Assembly: GCF_004005565.1 (NCBI RefSeq)
Contig: NZ_SADD01000001.1
Location: forward strand, 682,001 to 746,000
Direction: 5' to 3'
Length of the DNA stretch: 64,000 nt
DNA from: Lujinxingia sediminis
GTDB taxonomy: Bacteria > Myxococcota_A > Bradymonadia > Bradymonadales > Bradymonadaceae
Part shown: piece after piece, positions 15,452-24,401 of the stretch
Layout of the letters: every line of letters begins with the position of its first letter
Position numbering within the stretch: position 1 is the stretch's first letter
Notes under the pieces: generated by a model
Seen by the model: the letters and a program-made list of their open reading frames with translations, nothing else
Told to the model about the DNA's origin: nothing
Databases searched by the model: none
Made by a program: the position numbers and the translations under genes

Positions 15452-18400
15452 TCAGTTTATGTTGAGGGTGACCGCGGGGACTTCGACGGTGATGTTGGTG
15501 CCGATGTCGACGCGGGCGCGGTAGGTGAGCTTGGACGCGTCGACGTCGGCGTCGGTGACGGAGTCCGCGTCCGCGGCCCCGAAGGTTTCCCAGACGACGG
15601 GATCGGCGGCGAGGCTGGCGCGCTCCCAGGTGAAGGCGAGGGAGGTTGCGGGGCGGAAGCCTGTGGCGTCGGCCGAGGCGGTGGCGTCAATGCCGCTCTC
15701 ACCGCGGGCGATGATGCGGACGGTGATGGGGGCGCCATTCACCGGGGTGCCGTTGGTGATGGTCAGCGCCATGTCGTTGTTCCCGCTGTCGTAGGTGCCG
15801 TCGATCTGGTCGAAGGTGTAGTCGGGGGCGTTGGCCGCCAGCGCGGCCGACCCGGCGGAGGGCACGGTCGAGAGCACGGAGTCATCGCTGGCGTCGAGGA
15901 TGTCGTAGCCGGTGATGGAGGGTGCAGCGCGCGAGCCGTTGACGGACGTGGAGGGGGCCGAGGGGCCCGCCGCACTGAGGGCGCGCACGGTGTAGGCGTG
16001 CGAGATGCCGGCTTCGGTGGCAGGGGCGCTCCAGCTGAGGTCAACCTGATCGGGGTTGGAGTTCGAGGCGCTCAGGTCGTTGACGGTGTCGATAGCGCCG
16101 GCGTCGGCGGTCGTGTCGGCGTAGGAGGTGACGAGGCCGAGGGAGGCCAGCGGGTCGCTGTCTCGGAAGATCTCATAGCCGGTGATGGCAGGCGCGGCGC
16201 GCGAGCCGGTGGCCACATTGGAGGGGGCCGAGGGGCCCGCCGCACTGAGGGCGCGCACGGTGTAGGCGTAGGAAGTTCCGGCGCTGCCTGCAGCAGCGCT
16301 CCAGCTCAGGTCAACCTGGGCGGCGTTGGTGGTGGAGGCGGTGAGGCCGCTCGGGGCGCCGAGGGTGCCCGGGTCGGCGGAGGTGTCGGCGTAGGAGGTG
16401 GCAACTCCGGGAGGGTTAATGATGTTGGACCCGCGGAAGATTCTGTAGCCGGTGATGGCGGGAGCGGCGCGTGAGCCGGTGGCGATGTCGCTCGCGCTGC
16501 CCTCGTCACCCGCGCTGTTGTAGGCGCGCACAGTGTAGTCGTACGTGACGACAGGGCTGGCGACGGAGGCCTCCCAGGTAAGGTTGACCTGATCCACATT
16601 GTTCGTGGATGCCTGAAGGTTGGTCGGAGCATTCAGAGAGCTTTCGGTGGCGGTGGTGTCGTTGAAGCCGGTCTGACCGGCGTCGTTGATCTCGGTGAGC
16701 AGGTTGCCGTCGCGGTAGACGCGGTAGCCCTCGGCGCCGCTGACCGCGTTCCAGCTAAGTGCGACGTGTTGCGTGTTGGTGTTGGAAGCGGTCAGGTTTG
16801 TAGGGGCCCCGGGGATCGTGACGAAGGTTTGTTCGCCGGAGTAGGAGGTGCCGGTGGCGTTGACGATGAACGCGCGCACGAAATAGGTGGTGGCGGGGGC
16901 AAGCGAGGAGAAGGATTCGGTGAACGGGCCGGTGGAGGCGGGAGCACCGCGCGAGCTGCAGTCGGTAGCGCCGGAGGCCGGATAGGCTGGGTTGGTCTGG
17001 GTGCTGATGCAGATGCCATGCTCCGTGGCTGCAGGATCGCCCAGGCCGGTGACCGTGGCGCTGATGGTGGCGTTGTTTGTATCCACCCCGGAGATCGACG
17101 CCAGATTGATCTGGGCGCCAAACGCGCGGTAGCCGGCCTGGCCCGCGGTGGTGACCGAGGGCGCAGCCGGGGCGCCTACGACCACGCGGTAGAAACGCGT
17201 TTCACCGGTTGCCGGGGCGTCGAAGTCGCTGTAGGTGGCCGAGGTGGCGCCGCTGATATCCTGATAATCGTTTTCCTGATCGAGGTCGGAGGTGGTGCGC
17301 TGCCACTGGTAGCTGAGCTCGCCGGCGTCGCGGAATCCCGACACTTGCGGGCTGGGAGCGCCGGCCGATGCGTCGGCGAGGGCGCGAACCCGGTACTGTC
17401 GCGGCTGGCCGTCTGCGCTTGTGCTGCCGCTGATGCTCACCTCGACACGGTCGGCGAATTCGCCGGCACTTACCGTGGTGGTGCCAGCGGTAATGGTGCC
17501 TTCGGGGGCGTCCTCGTCGAGGTACTCGGTGACAAGACCCACGTCGATCCAGGCACCGTCGTCGATCTGAACTTCGTAGGAGGTCGGAGCCGGAGCGGGA
17601 AGTTGAGCGACGACTGCTTCGGAAGGAGCGCTGTCGGCGTCGGGATAGGATGCGACAACTTCGTAGCTGAGTTCATCGCCCTGGCTTCCGGTAGCCGCAG
17701 ACCAGGTCAGGCGCACGCCTGCGCTTTCGGTGCCCTGCGTGGCGCTGAGATCTTCGTAGCCGGAGAGGGTGCCCGCCGGCGCGTCTTCGTCGGCATAGGA
17801 GGGCTGGCCGACGACGGCGATGGACGTGCCGTCACGAAGCACTTCATACTCCACGATCCCGTCGGCCTCATCCCAGCTCAGGGTGATGACGCCGCCGTCA
17901 ACGACGGCGGTGACGTTTGTGGGCGTGGGGGCCATGGTGGTGAAAGCCAGGGTGTTGCCATAGCCGGAGTCGGAATCGCCATCGATGAAGTAGGTGGCGA
18001 CGTTGTAGCTGGTACCCGGGTTTAAGCCCTCAACCGGCAAGGAGAAGGTGCCGGGGGCTTCGAGAAGGGTCCCAATGGCCTCGCAGTTGGCGTTGTCCAG
18101 CGTGGGGCTGGCCTCGCTCGAAGACCAACAAAAGCCCAGCTCGCTGATGCCTTCGATGGGGAGCTCTGCCAGCTCGCCATTGAGGTGCGCGCCCCGGGCG
18201 GTGATGTCGGTGGGCGTCGTTGTGATGACGTCGGTCTCGGGGCAGGGCGTATCGCCGGAGCAGACAAGCTCGGCACCCTCGCACTGGAACTGGTCCAGGT
18301 TGCAGGAGCCACAGGGATCGCCCGGAGCGTTCTCCAACTCCTGGATGCCGCCGCAGGCGTTGAGTTCGGCGTCCGGGTCGACATCCGGGAGGTCGCTTCG

Positions 18401-18556
18401 CAGCATGCACACGCCGGCCTGGCATGCTTCGTCGGGGAAGCAGTCCTGGTCGCTCTCGCAGACCTGGTCGTTGAACTGGGGCTCACAGCCGAACAGGCTT
18501 GCTGCCGCGCTCAGGGTGAGCGCGGTGCGCGCGAAGAGGGAGAAGCGTGGGGTCAT
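15452..18556 (-). CDS. Large fibronectin type III repeat lipoprotein
   Basis: A 1034-aa predicted surface lipoprotein. The signal peptide ends in the lipobox LFGC, with acylated Cys24. A Cys-rich segment follows (CESDQDCFPDEACQAGVC and several more Cys up to about residue 110), then many beta-rich Ig/FN3-like domains. The C-terminal third has three tandem units with a 90-residue period, marked by ITGY, QVDLSWSA and YTVRALSAAGPSAPS. ATG 18556 is supported by AGGAG; an upstream in-frame ATG (18589) would only add 11 residues before the signal peptide. It probably acts in adhesion or as a surface scaffold, which is inferred from architecture. It has its own terminator. Confidence 0.85.
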   Translation of the reverse strand: MTPRFSLFARTALTLSAAASLFGCEPQFNDQVCESDQDCFPDEACQAGVCMLRSDLPDVDPDAELNACGGIQELENAPGDPCGSCNLDQFQCEGAELVCSGDTPCPETDVITTTPTDITARGAHLNGELAELPIEGISELGFCWSSSEASPTLDNANCEAIGTLLEAPGTFSLPVEGLNPGTSYNVATYFIDGDSDSGYGNTLAFTTMAPTPTNVTAVVDGGVITLSWDEADGIVEYEVLRDGTSIAVVGQPSYADEDAPAGTLSGYEDLSATQGTESAGVRLTWSAATGSQGDELSYEVVASYPDADSAPSEAVVAQLPAPAPTSYEVQIDDGAWIDVGLVTEYLDEDAPEGTITAGTTTVSAGEFADRVEVSISGSTSADGQPRQYRVRALADASAGAPSPQVSGFRDAGELSYQWQRTTSDLDQENDYQDISGATSATYSDFDAPATGETRFYRVVVGAPAAPSVTTAGQAGYRAFGAQINLASISGVDTNNATISATVTGLGDPAATEHGICISTQTNPAYPASGATDCSSRGAPASTGPFTESFSSLAPATTYFVRAFIVNATGTSYSGEQTFVTIPGAPTNLTASNTNTQHVALSWNAVSGAEGYRVYRDGNLLTEINDAGQTGFNDTTATESSLNAPTNLQASTNNVDQVNLTWEASVASPVVTYDYTVRAYNSAGDEGSASDIATGSRAAPAITGYRIFRGSNIINPPGVATSYADTSADPGTLGAPSGLTASTTNAAQVDLSWSAAAGSAGTSYAYTVRALSAAGPSAPSNVATGSRAAPAITGYEIFRDSDPLASLGLVTSYADTTADAGAIDTVNDLSASNSNPDQVDLSWSAPATEAGISHAYTVRALSAAGPSAPSTSVNGSRAAPSITGYDILDASDDSVLSTVPSAGSAALAANAPDYTFDQIDGTYDSGNNDMALTITNGTPVNGAPITVRIIARGESGIDATASADATGFRPATSLAFTWERASLAADPVVWETFGAADADSVTDADVDASKLTYRARVDIGTNITVEVPAVTLNIN
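15950..16269 (-). repeat. Tandem 270-bp repeat within the FN3 gene
   Basis: A 50-bp block at 15950-15999 recurs without mismatch at 16220-16269, exactly 270 bases (90 codons) apart; a third, diverged copy lies near 16497-16547. The identical blocks encode the end of one FN3-like domain and suggest a recent duplication or gene conversion. Confidence 0.85.
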
Positions 18557-18842
18557 TGCGAAGTCTCCTGCCGAAAGATTTGGCGTCACGCCCGGATTGC
18601 GGGACGTGGGTCACTGGGGGGCTATCACCATCGCCGAGCAGCCTAGTACAAATAGAAACGAGTGTCGACGCAGGGGGCGGGAGCCTGATATCCGGCGTTG
18701 AATGCCCGCCGAATGTGCGCACTCTTTGTGCCGATAGACGATGTGCTGATGTGATACTGGGAACGTACGTCATGATGGATGTGTCGATGATGCTTGATAC
18801 GCGTGCGACAGTGCGTCGGGAGCCGGCCGCCGAGGTGTGGGA

Positions 18843-20504
18843 ATGATGGAGCCCGGGTTCATAGAAAATCTGGGGTGGATCATCTGCGCCTCGACCCTGG
18901 TGGTGCTGGTGGCCGATCGCCTGCGTGTGCCCTCGATCGTGGCCTACATTGTGGCGGGGCTTTTGTTGGGGCCGATCTTCGGGCTTCTGGAGGTCACCCA
19001 CGCTGTGGAGTTGATCGGGGAGGTGGGCATTGCGCTCCTGCTCTTTGTGGTGGGGCTTGAGCTGAGTTTGGAGAAGATTCGGGATGTCGGAAAGGTCGCC
19101 GCGGTCGCCGGCTTGACGCAGGTCGGGCTGTCGGCAGCCGGCGGATTCGGGATCAGCTATGCGCTGGGCTATGAGCCGATGCAGGCGTTGCTGCTGGGCA
19201 TCGCCGTGACATTTAGTAGTACGGTGGTGGTCGTCAAACTCGTCGACCAGAAAGGGGAACTCGACGCCCTCTACGGACGTATCGCTGTGGGAATCTTGCT
19301 GGTGCAGGATATCGTCGTGGTGCTCGCGCTCACCGTGCTCGCCGGCGTTTCGGAGGGGGGCGCAGACGTCGGGATCAAGGGCCTGCTCTCAAGCGTGGGC
19401 TTTGCGCTGGGCGGCACGGCGATGTTGATGGTCGCCGCGCTGGCAGCCGCGCGCTGGGTGCTTCCACGGCCGATGGCCTGGGCGGCGCGCTCCGCCGATA
19501 CGCTCTTTATGTGGAGTCTGGGGTGGTTTTTTGTGTTCGTGCTCGTGAGCTACGTGCTCAATCTGAGCCTGGAGATCGGGGCGTTTCTGGCGGGTCTGAG
19601 TCTGGCGCAGCTGCCCTATAGCGAGGAGCTGAAGCGGCGAGTTCATCCTCTTATGAGCTTCTTCGTGGCGATCTTTTTCGTGACGTTGGGGCTGCAAGTT
19701 GATCTGAGCTCGGCCCGTCAAGGGGTGGGGGTGGCGCTGGTGCTCTCGGCGTTTGTGATGGTGGGCAAGTTCGTGATGTTCATGGCGAGCGTGAGTCGAA
19801 GCGGCTATGGCGAGCAGACGAGCTTTCGCACGGCGGTGTCGCTGGCTCAGATCAGTGAGTTTGGATTCATTTTCGCCGCCATGGCGCTCTCTGCGCAGTT
19901 AATCGGCGAAGAGGTGCTCTCCATTGTGGCGATGGTGGGGCTGCTGACGATCGCGCTCTCGTCGATGCTCATTCAGTACAGCGATCCGCTCTATCGCCGG
20001 ATTAAGAAGACGGGGGCGCTGAAGGTGTTCGGGGCAGCCGGTAATCCGGAGGAAGCGAGGCAAGAGGAGGGCGCGCGCGACCATGTGATCATCGTGGGGA
20101 TGAACCCGCTGGGTCGCGAACTTGTGCGGTATCTCCACGAGTGTGGGGAGCGGGTGGTGGTGATTGATACAGATGTGTTCAAGCTGAGCGATCTTCCGGC
20201 AGAGACCATTCTGGGCAATGTGGAGCACGGTCCGGTTCTGGAGGAGGCGGGGCTTGAGCATGCGCGGGCGATCATCAGCGCGTTGCACATCGATGATACC
20301 AACCGGGTGGTGGCGTTGAAGGCCCGACGAGCGGGGGTGCCGGTGGCGATTCATGCATTTGATGGTGCGCTCATCTCGGAGCTCGAGGCGCTGGGGGTCG
20401 ACTACCTGATTACGCCGAGGGCCGATGCGATCGAGCAGGAGTGGGAGCGCTTGAAGGCGTCCTTGATGGAACAGGGAAGAGGCCAGGAGTCTGGGGATGA
20501 TTGA
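18843..20504 (+). CDS. CPA2-family cation:proton antiporter with TrkA-N domain (first copy)
   Basis: A 553-aa Kef-type monovalent cation/proton antiporter. About twelve membrane helices cover residues 10-385, with the family segment FSSTVVVVKLVDQ followed by GILLVQDIVVVLAL. A TrkA-N (RCK) nucleotide-binding domain starts near 413, with VIIVGMNPLGREL as a GxGxxG-like loop in which the second Gly is Asn. The domain normally gates K+ flux by sensing NAD(H) or other ligands. ATG 18843 is chosen because CGAGG lies seven bases upstream; GTG 18837 is an alternative. Its 3' end overlaps the next antiporter gene by eight bases. It opens the ten-gene Mrp-type operon. Confidence 0.9.
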   Translation: MMEPGFIENLGWIICASTLVVLVADRLRVPSIVAYIVAGLLLGPIFGLLEVTHAVELIGEVGIALLLFVVGLELSLEKIRDVGKVAAVAGLTQVGLSAAGGFGISYALGYEPMQALLLGIAVTFSSTVVVVKLVDQKGELDALYGRIAVGILLVQDIVVVLALTVLAGVSEGGADVGIKGLLSSVGFALGGTAMLMVAALAAARWVLPRPMAWAARSADTLFMWSLGWFFVFVLVSYVLNLSLEIGAFLAGLSLAQLPYSEELKRRVHPLMSFFVAIFFVTLGLQVDLSSARQGVGVALVLSAFVMVGKFVMFMASVSRSGYGEQTSFRTAVSLAQISEFGFIFAAMALSAQLIGEEVLSIVAMVGLLTIALSSMLIQYSDPLYRRIKKTGALKVFGAAGNPEEARQEEGARDHVIIVGMNPLGRELVRYLHECGERVVVIDTDVFKLSDLPAETILGNVEHGPVLEEAGLEHARAIISALHIDDTNRVVALKARRAGVPVAIHAFDGALISELEALGVDYLITPRADAIEQEWERLKASLMEQGRGQESGDD

Positions 20505-22062
20505 GGTCGCGGTCATTGTGTTCGGAGCGGCGGTAGCCTACGGGCTGGGGCGAGGGCTGCGCATCCCGGTGATGCCTCTGTTGATCGTGGCCGGGTTGCT
20601 CTTTTCGCTCACAGGCTTGCTCGACGATCGTGAGGTTGTCGGGGCGATGCTGGAGATGGGATTAACCTTTCTGGTGTTCACAGCGGGGCTGGAGATGGCC
20701 CCTTCGCGGGTGCGCGAGCAGGTGGGAGCGGTATGGCGGGTGGGGCTGACGCAGTTTGTGTTGCTAGGTGGCCTGGCCATGGTCGTGCTGTGGTTGGGGG
20801 GGCAGAGCGTGGAGGAGTCGCTCTATGTGGCTCTGGCGGTCGCGGCGAGCTCGACGCTGGTGGTGGTGCGTATTTTGCGTCAGCGTCGCCAGATCTTTGA
20901 GCCGCTTGGCCGTATGCTCATCGGGGTATTGTTGCTTCAGGATGTGTTGATCATTCTGGGGCTTGTGGTGGTCTCGGGACTGCCCGAGGGGCCGGTGGTG
21001 GTGTTGCAGCGGGTGGGAGGCGGTGCGTTGCTCATGGGGCTTGCGGCGTTGCTCTACTGGCAGGTGCTGCCACGGGTGATCGACCGCTTTGAGGACGATG
21101 ATGAGATCGGTTTGTTGGTGGTCGTCGCCACGCTCTTTGCGATGCTGGGACTGGCATCGTTGGTGGGGGTGCCGATTATTGTCGGTGCTTTTGCTGCCGG
21201 GTTGTCGCTCTCGTCCTTCCCCACCAATGCGTTGGTGCGGGGGTTAATTGGTCCGCTGATCGACTTTTTTATGGCGCTGTTTTTTGTGGCGCTGGGGGCC
21301 TTTCTGGTGGTGCCCTCCATGGAGGAGTTGCGGGTCGGGTTGGGGTTGATTGTCCTCCTATGGATCGTGACTCCGGTTGTGGTTGTGGTGGTGGCGGAGC
21401 GCGCCGGATTTACAACGCGCGGGGCGGTGGAGGCGGGGCTTTTGTTGGCGCAGACCAGTGAATTTTCCCTGGTGGTGGCGCTGCAGGGCGTGGCCAGCGG
21501 CCAGCTCAGCGAGGGGACGTTGACGATCATCACGTTGGTAACGGTGGTGACCATCGGTCTTACACCCTGGATTTCAGGGCGCCGGATGGTGCTCTGGGGA
21601 ATGCGGCTTCATCCGCGGCCCCGGGCAGTCGAGGGGGGCACCGATGTGGAGGATCACGTGGTGGTGATTGGTCTGGGGGTGGCCGGCTCGAAGTTGATGG
21701 AGAAGATCAAACAGGCGCAGATGCAGGCCGTCGGGCTGGACTACGACCCGGCGGAGGTGTCGCACCTGCGGGAGCGAGGCTATCAGGTGGTGTGGGGCGA
21801 TGCCGACGATCCGCGAGCGTTAGAAGCGCTGAATCTGTCTCAGGCGCGTGCGGTGATGATTACCACCGGCAAGCTCGCGCATGTGGAACAGGTTGCCGAG
21901 CGTGTGGCGAAGGGGACACCGGTCTGGGTCAATTTGATGGATGATTCCCAGGTGAGTGCGTGCGAGGCGGTGGGGGCTCATACCGTAAACTACTCTCGGG
22001 CATCGAGTCGTCCGGTGATGGCGTGGTTTGAGGGGTTAGAGGCTTCGAAGTCGACGTCGTAA
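20497..22062 (+). CDS. CPA2-family cation:proton antiporter with TrkA-N domain (second copy)
   Basis: A 521-aa paralogous Kef-type antiporter, shorter than the first and clearly diverged. The membrane part (about 1-370) contains ASSTLVVVRILRQ and GVLLLQDVLIIL. The TrkA-N domain begins near 385 with a canonical loop, VVVIGLGVAGSKL, followed by an acidic residue (GLDYDP) typical of NAD-type binding. The start ATG lies within the end of the first antiporter gene, so translation is probably coupled. Two non-identical CPA2 subunits in tandem suggest a heterodimer, since CPA2 antiporters work as dimers; that is an inference. Confidence 0.9.
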   Translation: MIEVAVIVFGAAVAYGLGRGLRIPVMPLLIVAGLLFSLTGLLDDREVVGAMLEMGLTFLVFTAGLEMAPSRVREQVGAVWRVGLTQFVLLGGLAMVVLWLGGQSVEESLYVALAVAASSTLVVVRILRQRRQIFEPLGRMLIGVLLLQDVLIILGLVVVSGLPEGPVVVLQRVGGGALLMGLAALLYWQVLPRVIDRFEDDDEIGLLVVVATLFAMLGLASLVGVPIIVGAFAAGLSLSSFPTNALVRGLIGPLIDFFMALFFVALGAFLVVPSMEELRVGLGLIVLLWIVTPVVVVVVAERAGFTTRGAVEAGLLLAQTSEFSLVVALQGVASGQLSEGTLTIITLVTVVTIGLTPWISGRRMVLWGMRLHPRPRAVEGGTDVEDHVVVIGLGVAGSKLMEKIKQAQMQAVGLDYDPAEVSHLRERGYQVVWGDADDPRALEALNLSQARAVMITTGKLAHVEQVAERVAKGTPVWVNLMDDSQVSACEAVGAHTVNYSRASSRPVMAWFEGLEASKSTS

Positions 22063-22092
22063 TGGCGGGCTAAGATGGACGAGGGGGGAGCG

Positions 22093-22578
22093 ATGGCGGT
22101 GGGCGTGTTCTGGCGCGTGGTGTTCTTCGCGTCGCTATGGTGGATCTGGGCGGGTGATAAGCCGGCGTCCTGGTGGTTTGGGGCGCCATCGGTGCTCGGC
22201 GCGGCGATAATGGCCGCGCGGCGAGTTGGCGATGAGTCGCAGCGGGTGCGGGTTCGGGGGCTTGTGGTGTTTTTGCTCTACTTTGTTCGCGCCTCTTTTA
22301 AGGGGGGGCTTGATGTGGCGTGGAGGGCGATAAGCCCGCGTATGAGGTTGCGCCCGGGATTTCTTGAGTACCCGCTTCGTCTCGATGGCGAGAGAGCCCC
22401 CGCGGTGTTTTTTGCCAACATCATCAGTTTGCTGCCGGGGACGCTCAGCGTTGAGCTGGGTGCCAGATCCGTGATGGTTCACGCCATTGACCTGGAGGCC
22501 CCGGTGGAGGCGCAGTTGCAGGAGTTGGAGGAACGCATCGCGGTGATGTTCGGTGCCGGGAGCGGGGGGGCCACATGA
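22093..22578 (+). CDS. mrpE: Mrp-type antiporter subunit E
   Basis: A 161-aa MnhE/MrpE protein, usual length. The N-terminal hydrophobic hairpin and the conserved segment FFANIISLLPGTLSVEL, then MVHAIDLE, are the family signature. MrpE is a membrane subunit needed for assembly of the multisubunit Na+/H+ antiporter. ATG 22075 is also open, but GAGGGGGGAG directly upstream favours ATG 22093. It starts 30 bases after the second CPA2 gene and overlaps mrpF by four bases (ATGA). Confidence 0.88.
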   Translation: MAVGVFWRVVFFASLWWIWAGDKPASWWFGAPSVLGAAIMAARRVGDESQRVRVRGLVVFLLYFVRASFKGGLDVAWRAISPRMRLRPGFLEYPLRLDGERAPAVFFANIISLLPGTLSVELGARSVMVHAIDLEAPVEAQLQELEERIAVMFGAGSGGAT

Positions 22579-22829
22579 TCGTGGCGGCGGCGCTTATCCT
22601 GGGGAGTTTTTCGGCTGCGTTGATCCGAATCTGGCGAGGGCCCAGTGGGGCCGACCGGATGATGGGCGCCCAGCTCTTTGGCAGCTCGGGTGCGGCCACC
22701 GTGCTGGTTCTGGCGGCGATGCGGGAGGACTGGTCGCTTATCGATGTGGCGCTGGTGTTCGCGTCTCTGGCCGCGGTCACCGTGGTTGCATTTGTTGAGC
22801 GAACCGAGCGGGCATCCACGCCGCAGTGA
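22575..22829 (+). CDS. mrpF: Mrp-type antiporter subunit F
   Basis: An 84-aa MnhF/MrpF protein with three membrane helices. The segment RIWRGPSGADRMMGAQLFG is the family signature at the first loop. In Mrp complexes this small subunit packs in the membrane next to MrpG and MrpA. Start and stop overlap the neighbouring mrpE gene in an ATGA arrangement. Confidence 0.92.
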   Translation: MIVAAALILGSFSAALIRIWRGPSGADRMMGAQLFGSSGAATVLVLAAMREDWSLIDVALVFASLAAVTVVAFVERTERASTPQ

Positions 22830-22839
22830 AAGGAGCGTG

Positions 22840-23151
22840 ATGGAGGGGGTGAGGGAGGCGCTTGCCGTCGGGGGGATGGTGTTGGGGGCGCTCTTCTTTG
22901 TGGCGGGCTCGGTGGGGATGCTGCGTTTTCCGGACGTGTATACGCGACTTCACGCTCTGACCAAGGCCGATAACCTGGGAATGGGTTTATTGGTGGTCGG
23001 ATTGAGCCTTCGGGCTCCGGGGTGGCAGCTGGTTCTAAAGTTGGTGTTGATCTGGATCTTCGTCATGATCGCCGGGGCTGTATCGTGCCATCTTGTGGCA
23101 CGTGAGGCTTACCGTCAGGGCGTGAAACCGGAGCAGGGGGGAGAGCGGTGA
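22840..23151 (+). CDS. mrpG: Mrp-type antiporter subunit G
   Basis: A 103-aa MnhG/MrpG protein with three helices and the signature GMLRFPDVYTRLHALTKADN, which is diagnostic of the family. The start is ATG 22840 with AGGAG five bases upstream; the longer open frame from 22678 is a shadow of mrpF. Its stop overlaps the GTG start of the next gene. Confidence 0.93.
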   Translation: MEGVREALAVGGMVLGALFFVAGSVGMLRFPDVYTRLHALTKADNLGMGLLVVGLSLRAPGWQLVLKLVLIWIFVMIAGAVSCHLVAREAYRQGVKPEQGGER

Positions 23152-23420
23152 TCGTCTTCGATGTGGTTCTCATGGTGACGCTGTGGGTGCTGGCAGTCGG
23201 AGCGATTTCGCAGGCCGGCCTGTTCAAGTCGGTGGTGCTCTTTGTGACGATGGGGGTGGTCGTGGCGGTGGCCTGGGCACGGCTGGGAGCGGCGGACCTG
23301 GCGATGGTCGAGGTGGCCGTGGGAGCGGGGATCACCGGCGCGCTCTTTTTGAATACACTGGGGCATCTCGAGCAGGGACCGGGCAAAGGGGGGCAGGGTG
23401 AGGACAAGGCGCGTCTTTGA
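23148..23420 (+). CDS. MbhD/DUF4040-type subunit (detached piece of MrpA)
   Basis: A 90-aa protein with three helices. The segment AADLAMVEVAVGAGITGALFL matches the DUF4040/MbhD domain, which is the C-terminal part of full MrpA and a separate subunit in membrane-bound hydrogenases (MbhD). The start is GTG 23148, overlapping the mrpG stop as GTGA. In Mrp structures this region lies near the proposed sodium pathway. Its separate existence shows that MrpA is split here. Confidence 0.82.
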   Translation: MIVFDVVLMVTLWVLAVGAISQAGLFKSVVLFVTMGVVVAVAWARLGAADLAMVEVAVGAGITGALFLNTLGHLEQGPGKGGQGEDKARL

Positions 23421-24099
23421 GTACGGAGTTGCCCTGGCAAGCCTGGGACTTGGAGGGCTGGTCGCGCTGGGGGCGCTCAATCGCCGGTCCCTGGAGCCCT
23501 CCGCAGGCCATGTCGTGCAGGGGGCATTGGAGCAGAGCGGGGTGAGCAGCGTCGTGACCGCAGTGCTGCTGAACTTTCGCGCGTACGATACGATGCTGGA
23601 GGTCGTGGTCCTTGTGGTTGCGTTCTGGGGGGCGTGGTCGTTGAAACCGGTCGACGCGCAGGTGCACCGGCGGCCAGCCGACCCGATCTTGATGCGGACG
23701 GTGGGTGGAATGCTGCCGGTGCTCTGGCTGCTGGGCATCTATTTGCTCTGGGCGGGGACGAGCAGGCCGGGCGGAGAGTTTGCCAGCGGCGCGGTGCTGG
23801 GAGCGTGTGGGGTGCTCACGTTGTTGATCGGCGAGAGGGTGCCTGCCACAGGGGCTCGTCCGGCGCGAAAACTTGTGGTGGTCGTGGGGGTGCTCGCTTT
23901 TATGGTCGCCGGTGTGGCCGGGGCGTTGAGCGCTGAGGGGGGCGCAGAGGTTTGGAGTTATACCGCGAGCGAAGCTCGAGGGTGGATCCTGGCGATCGAG
24001 GTCGCGGGGGCGGCGACCATTGCGTTTGTTCTCCTGGGGCTTTTTGCCGGTGGGCGAGAGGGATTGGATGTGGGGAGGAGGCCGGGAGAGTCGCTATGA
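23398..24099 (+). CDS. mrpB: MbhE-like/MrpB fusion subunit
   Basis: A 233-aa fusion. Residues 1 to about 90 contain VSSVVTAVLLNFRAYDTMLE, the hallmark of the MbhE/MrpA C-terminal region. From about 95 onwards the MnhB domain follows, with TSRPGGEFASGAVLGA as its signature. In typical Mrp operons MrpB is about 140 aa and the MbhE region belongs to MrpA, so the boundary has moved. The GTG start lies 23 bases inside the previous gene. The stop overlaps mrpC. Confidence 0.85.
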   Translation: MRTRRVFEYGVALASLGLGGLVALGALNRRSLEPSAGHVVQGALEQSGVSSVVTAVLLNFRAYDTMLEVVVLVVAFWGAWSLKPVDAQVHRRPADPILMRTVGGMLPVLWLLGIYLLWAGTSRPGGEFASGAVLGACGVLTLLIGERVPATGARPARKLVVVVGVLAFMVAGVAGALSAEGGAEVWSYTASEARGWILAIEVAGAATIAFVLLGLFAGGREGLDVGRRPGESL

Positions 24100-24401
24100 A
24101 TTCTTCGCAGATCTACGTGATCGCCGGCGCGGGGCTGGTCTCTGTGGGGTTGTTTGCCTGGGTTGTTCGGCGCCACCTGGTGCGCCGGATGATGGGGGTC
24201 AACATCCTGAGCACCGGCGTGTTTATGGTGTTGATCGGGGGGGCTCGCCAGGTGGAAGGCGGGCCTGATGGTGTGCCCCAGGCGATGGTGCTTACGGGGA
24301 TTGTTGTTGCGGTAAGCGCAACGGCGCTGGGGCTGGCGTTGATTCAGCGCATCTACGATCAGCGTGGTGAGCGCTCTGTCGAAGAGAGGGGGCCGATGTG
24401 A
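24096..24401 (+). CDS. mrpC: Mrp-type antiporter subunit C (NuoK-like)
   Basis: A 101-aa MnhC/MrpC protein homologous to NuoK of complex I, with three membrane helices. MMGVNILSTGVFMVLIGG and PQAMVLTGIVVAVSATALGLAL match the family, including the conserved region around the third helix. ATG 24096 overlaps the stop of mrpB (ATGA); the longer frame from 23952 is a shadow. Usual length. Confidence 0.92.
   Translation: MNSSQIYVIAGAGLVSVGLFAWVVRRHLVRRMMGVNILSTGVFMVLIGGARQVEGGPDGVPQAMVLTGIVVAVSATALGLALIQRIYDQRGERSVEERGPM

Noticed and set aside
16766-18025. A 419-codon Gly/Ala/Asp-rich open frame on the + strand
   Set aside because: It is the shadow of the FN3 lipoprotein gene; the other strand has a signal peptide and repeat domains.
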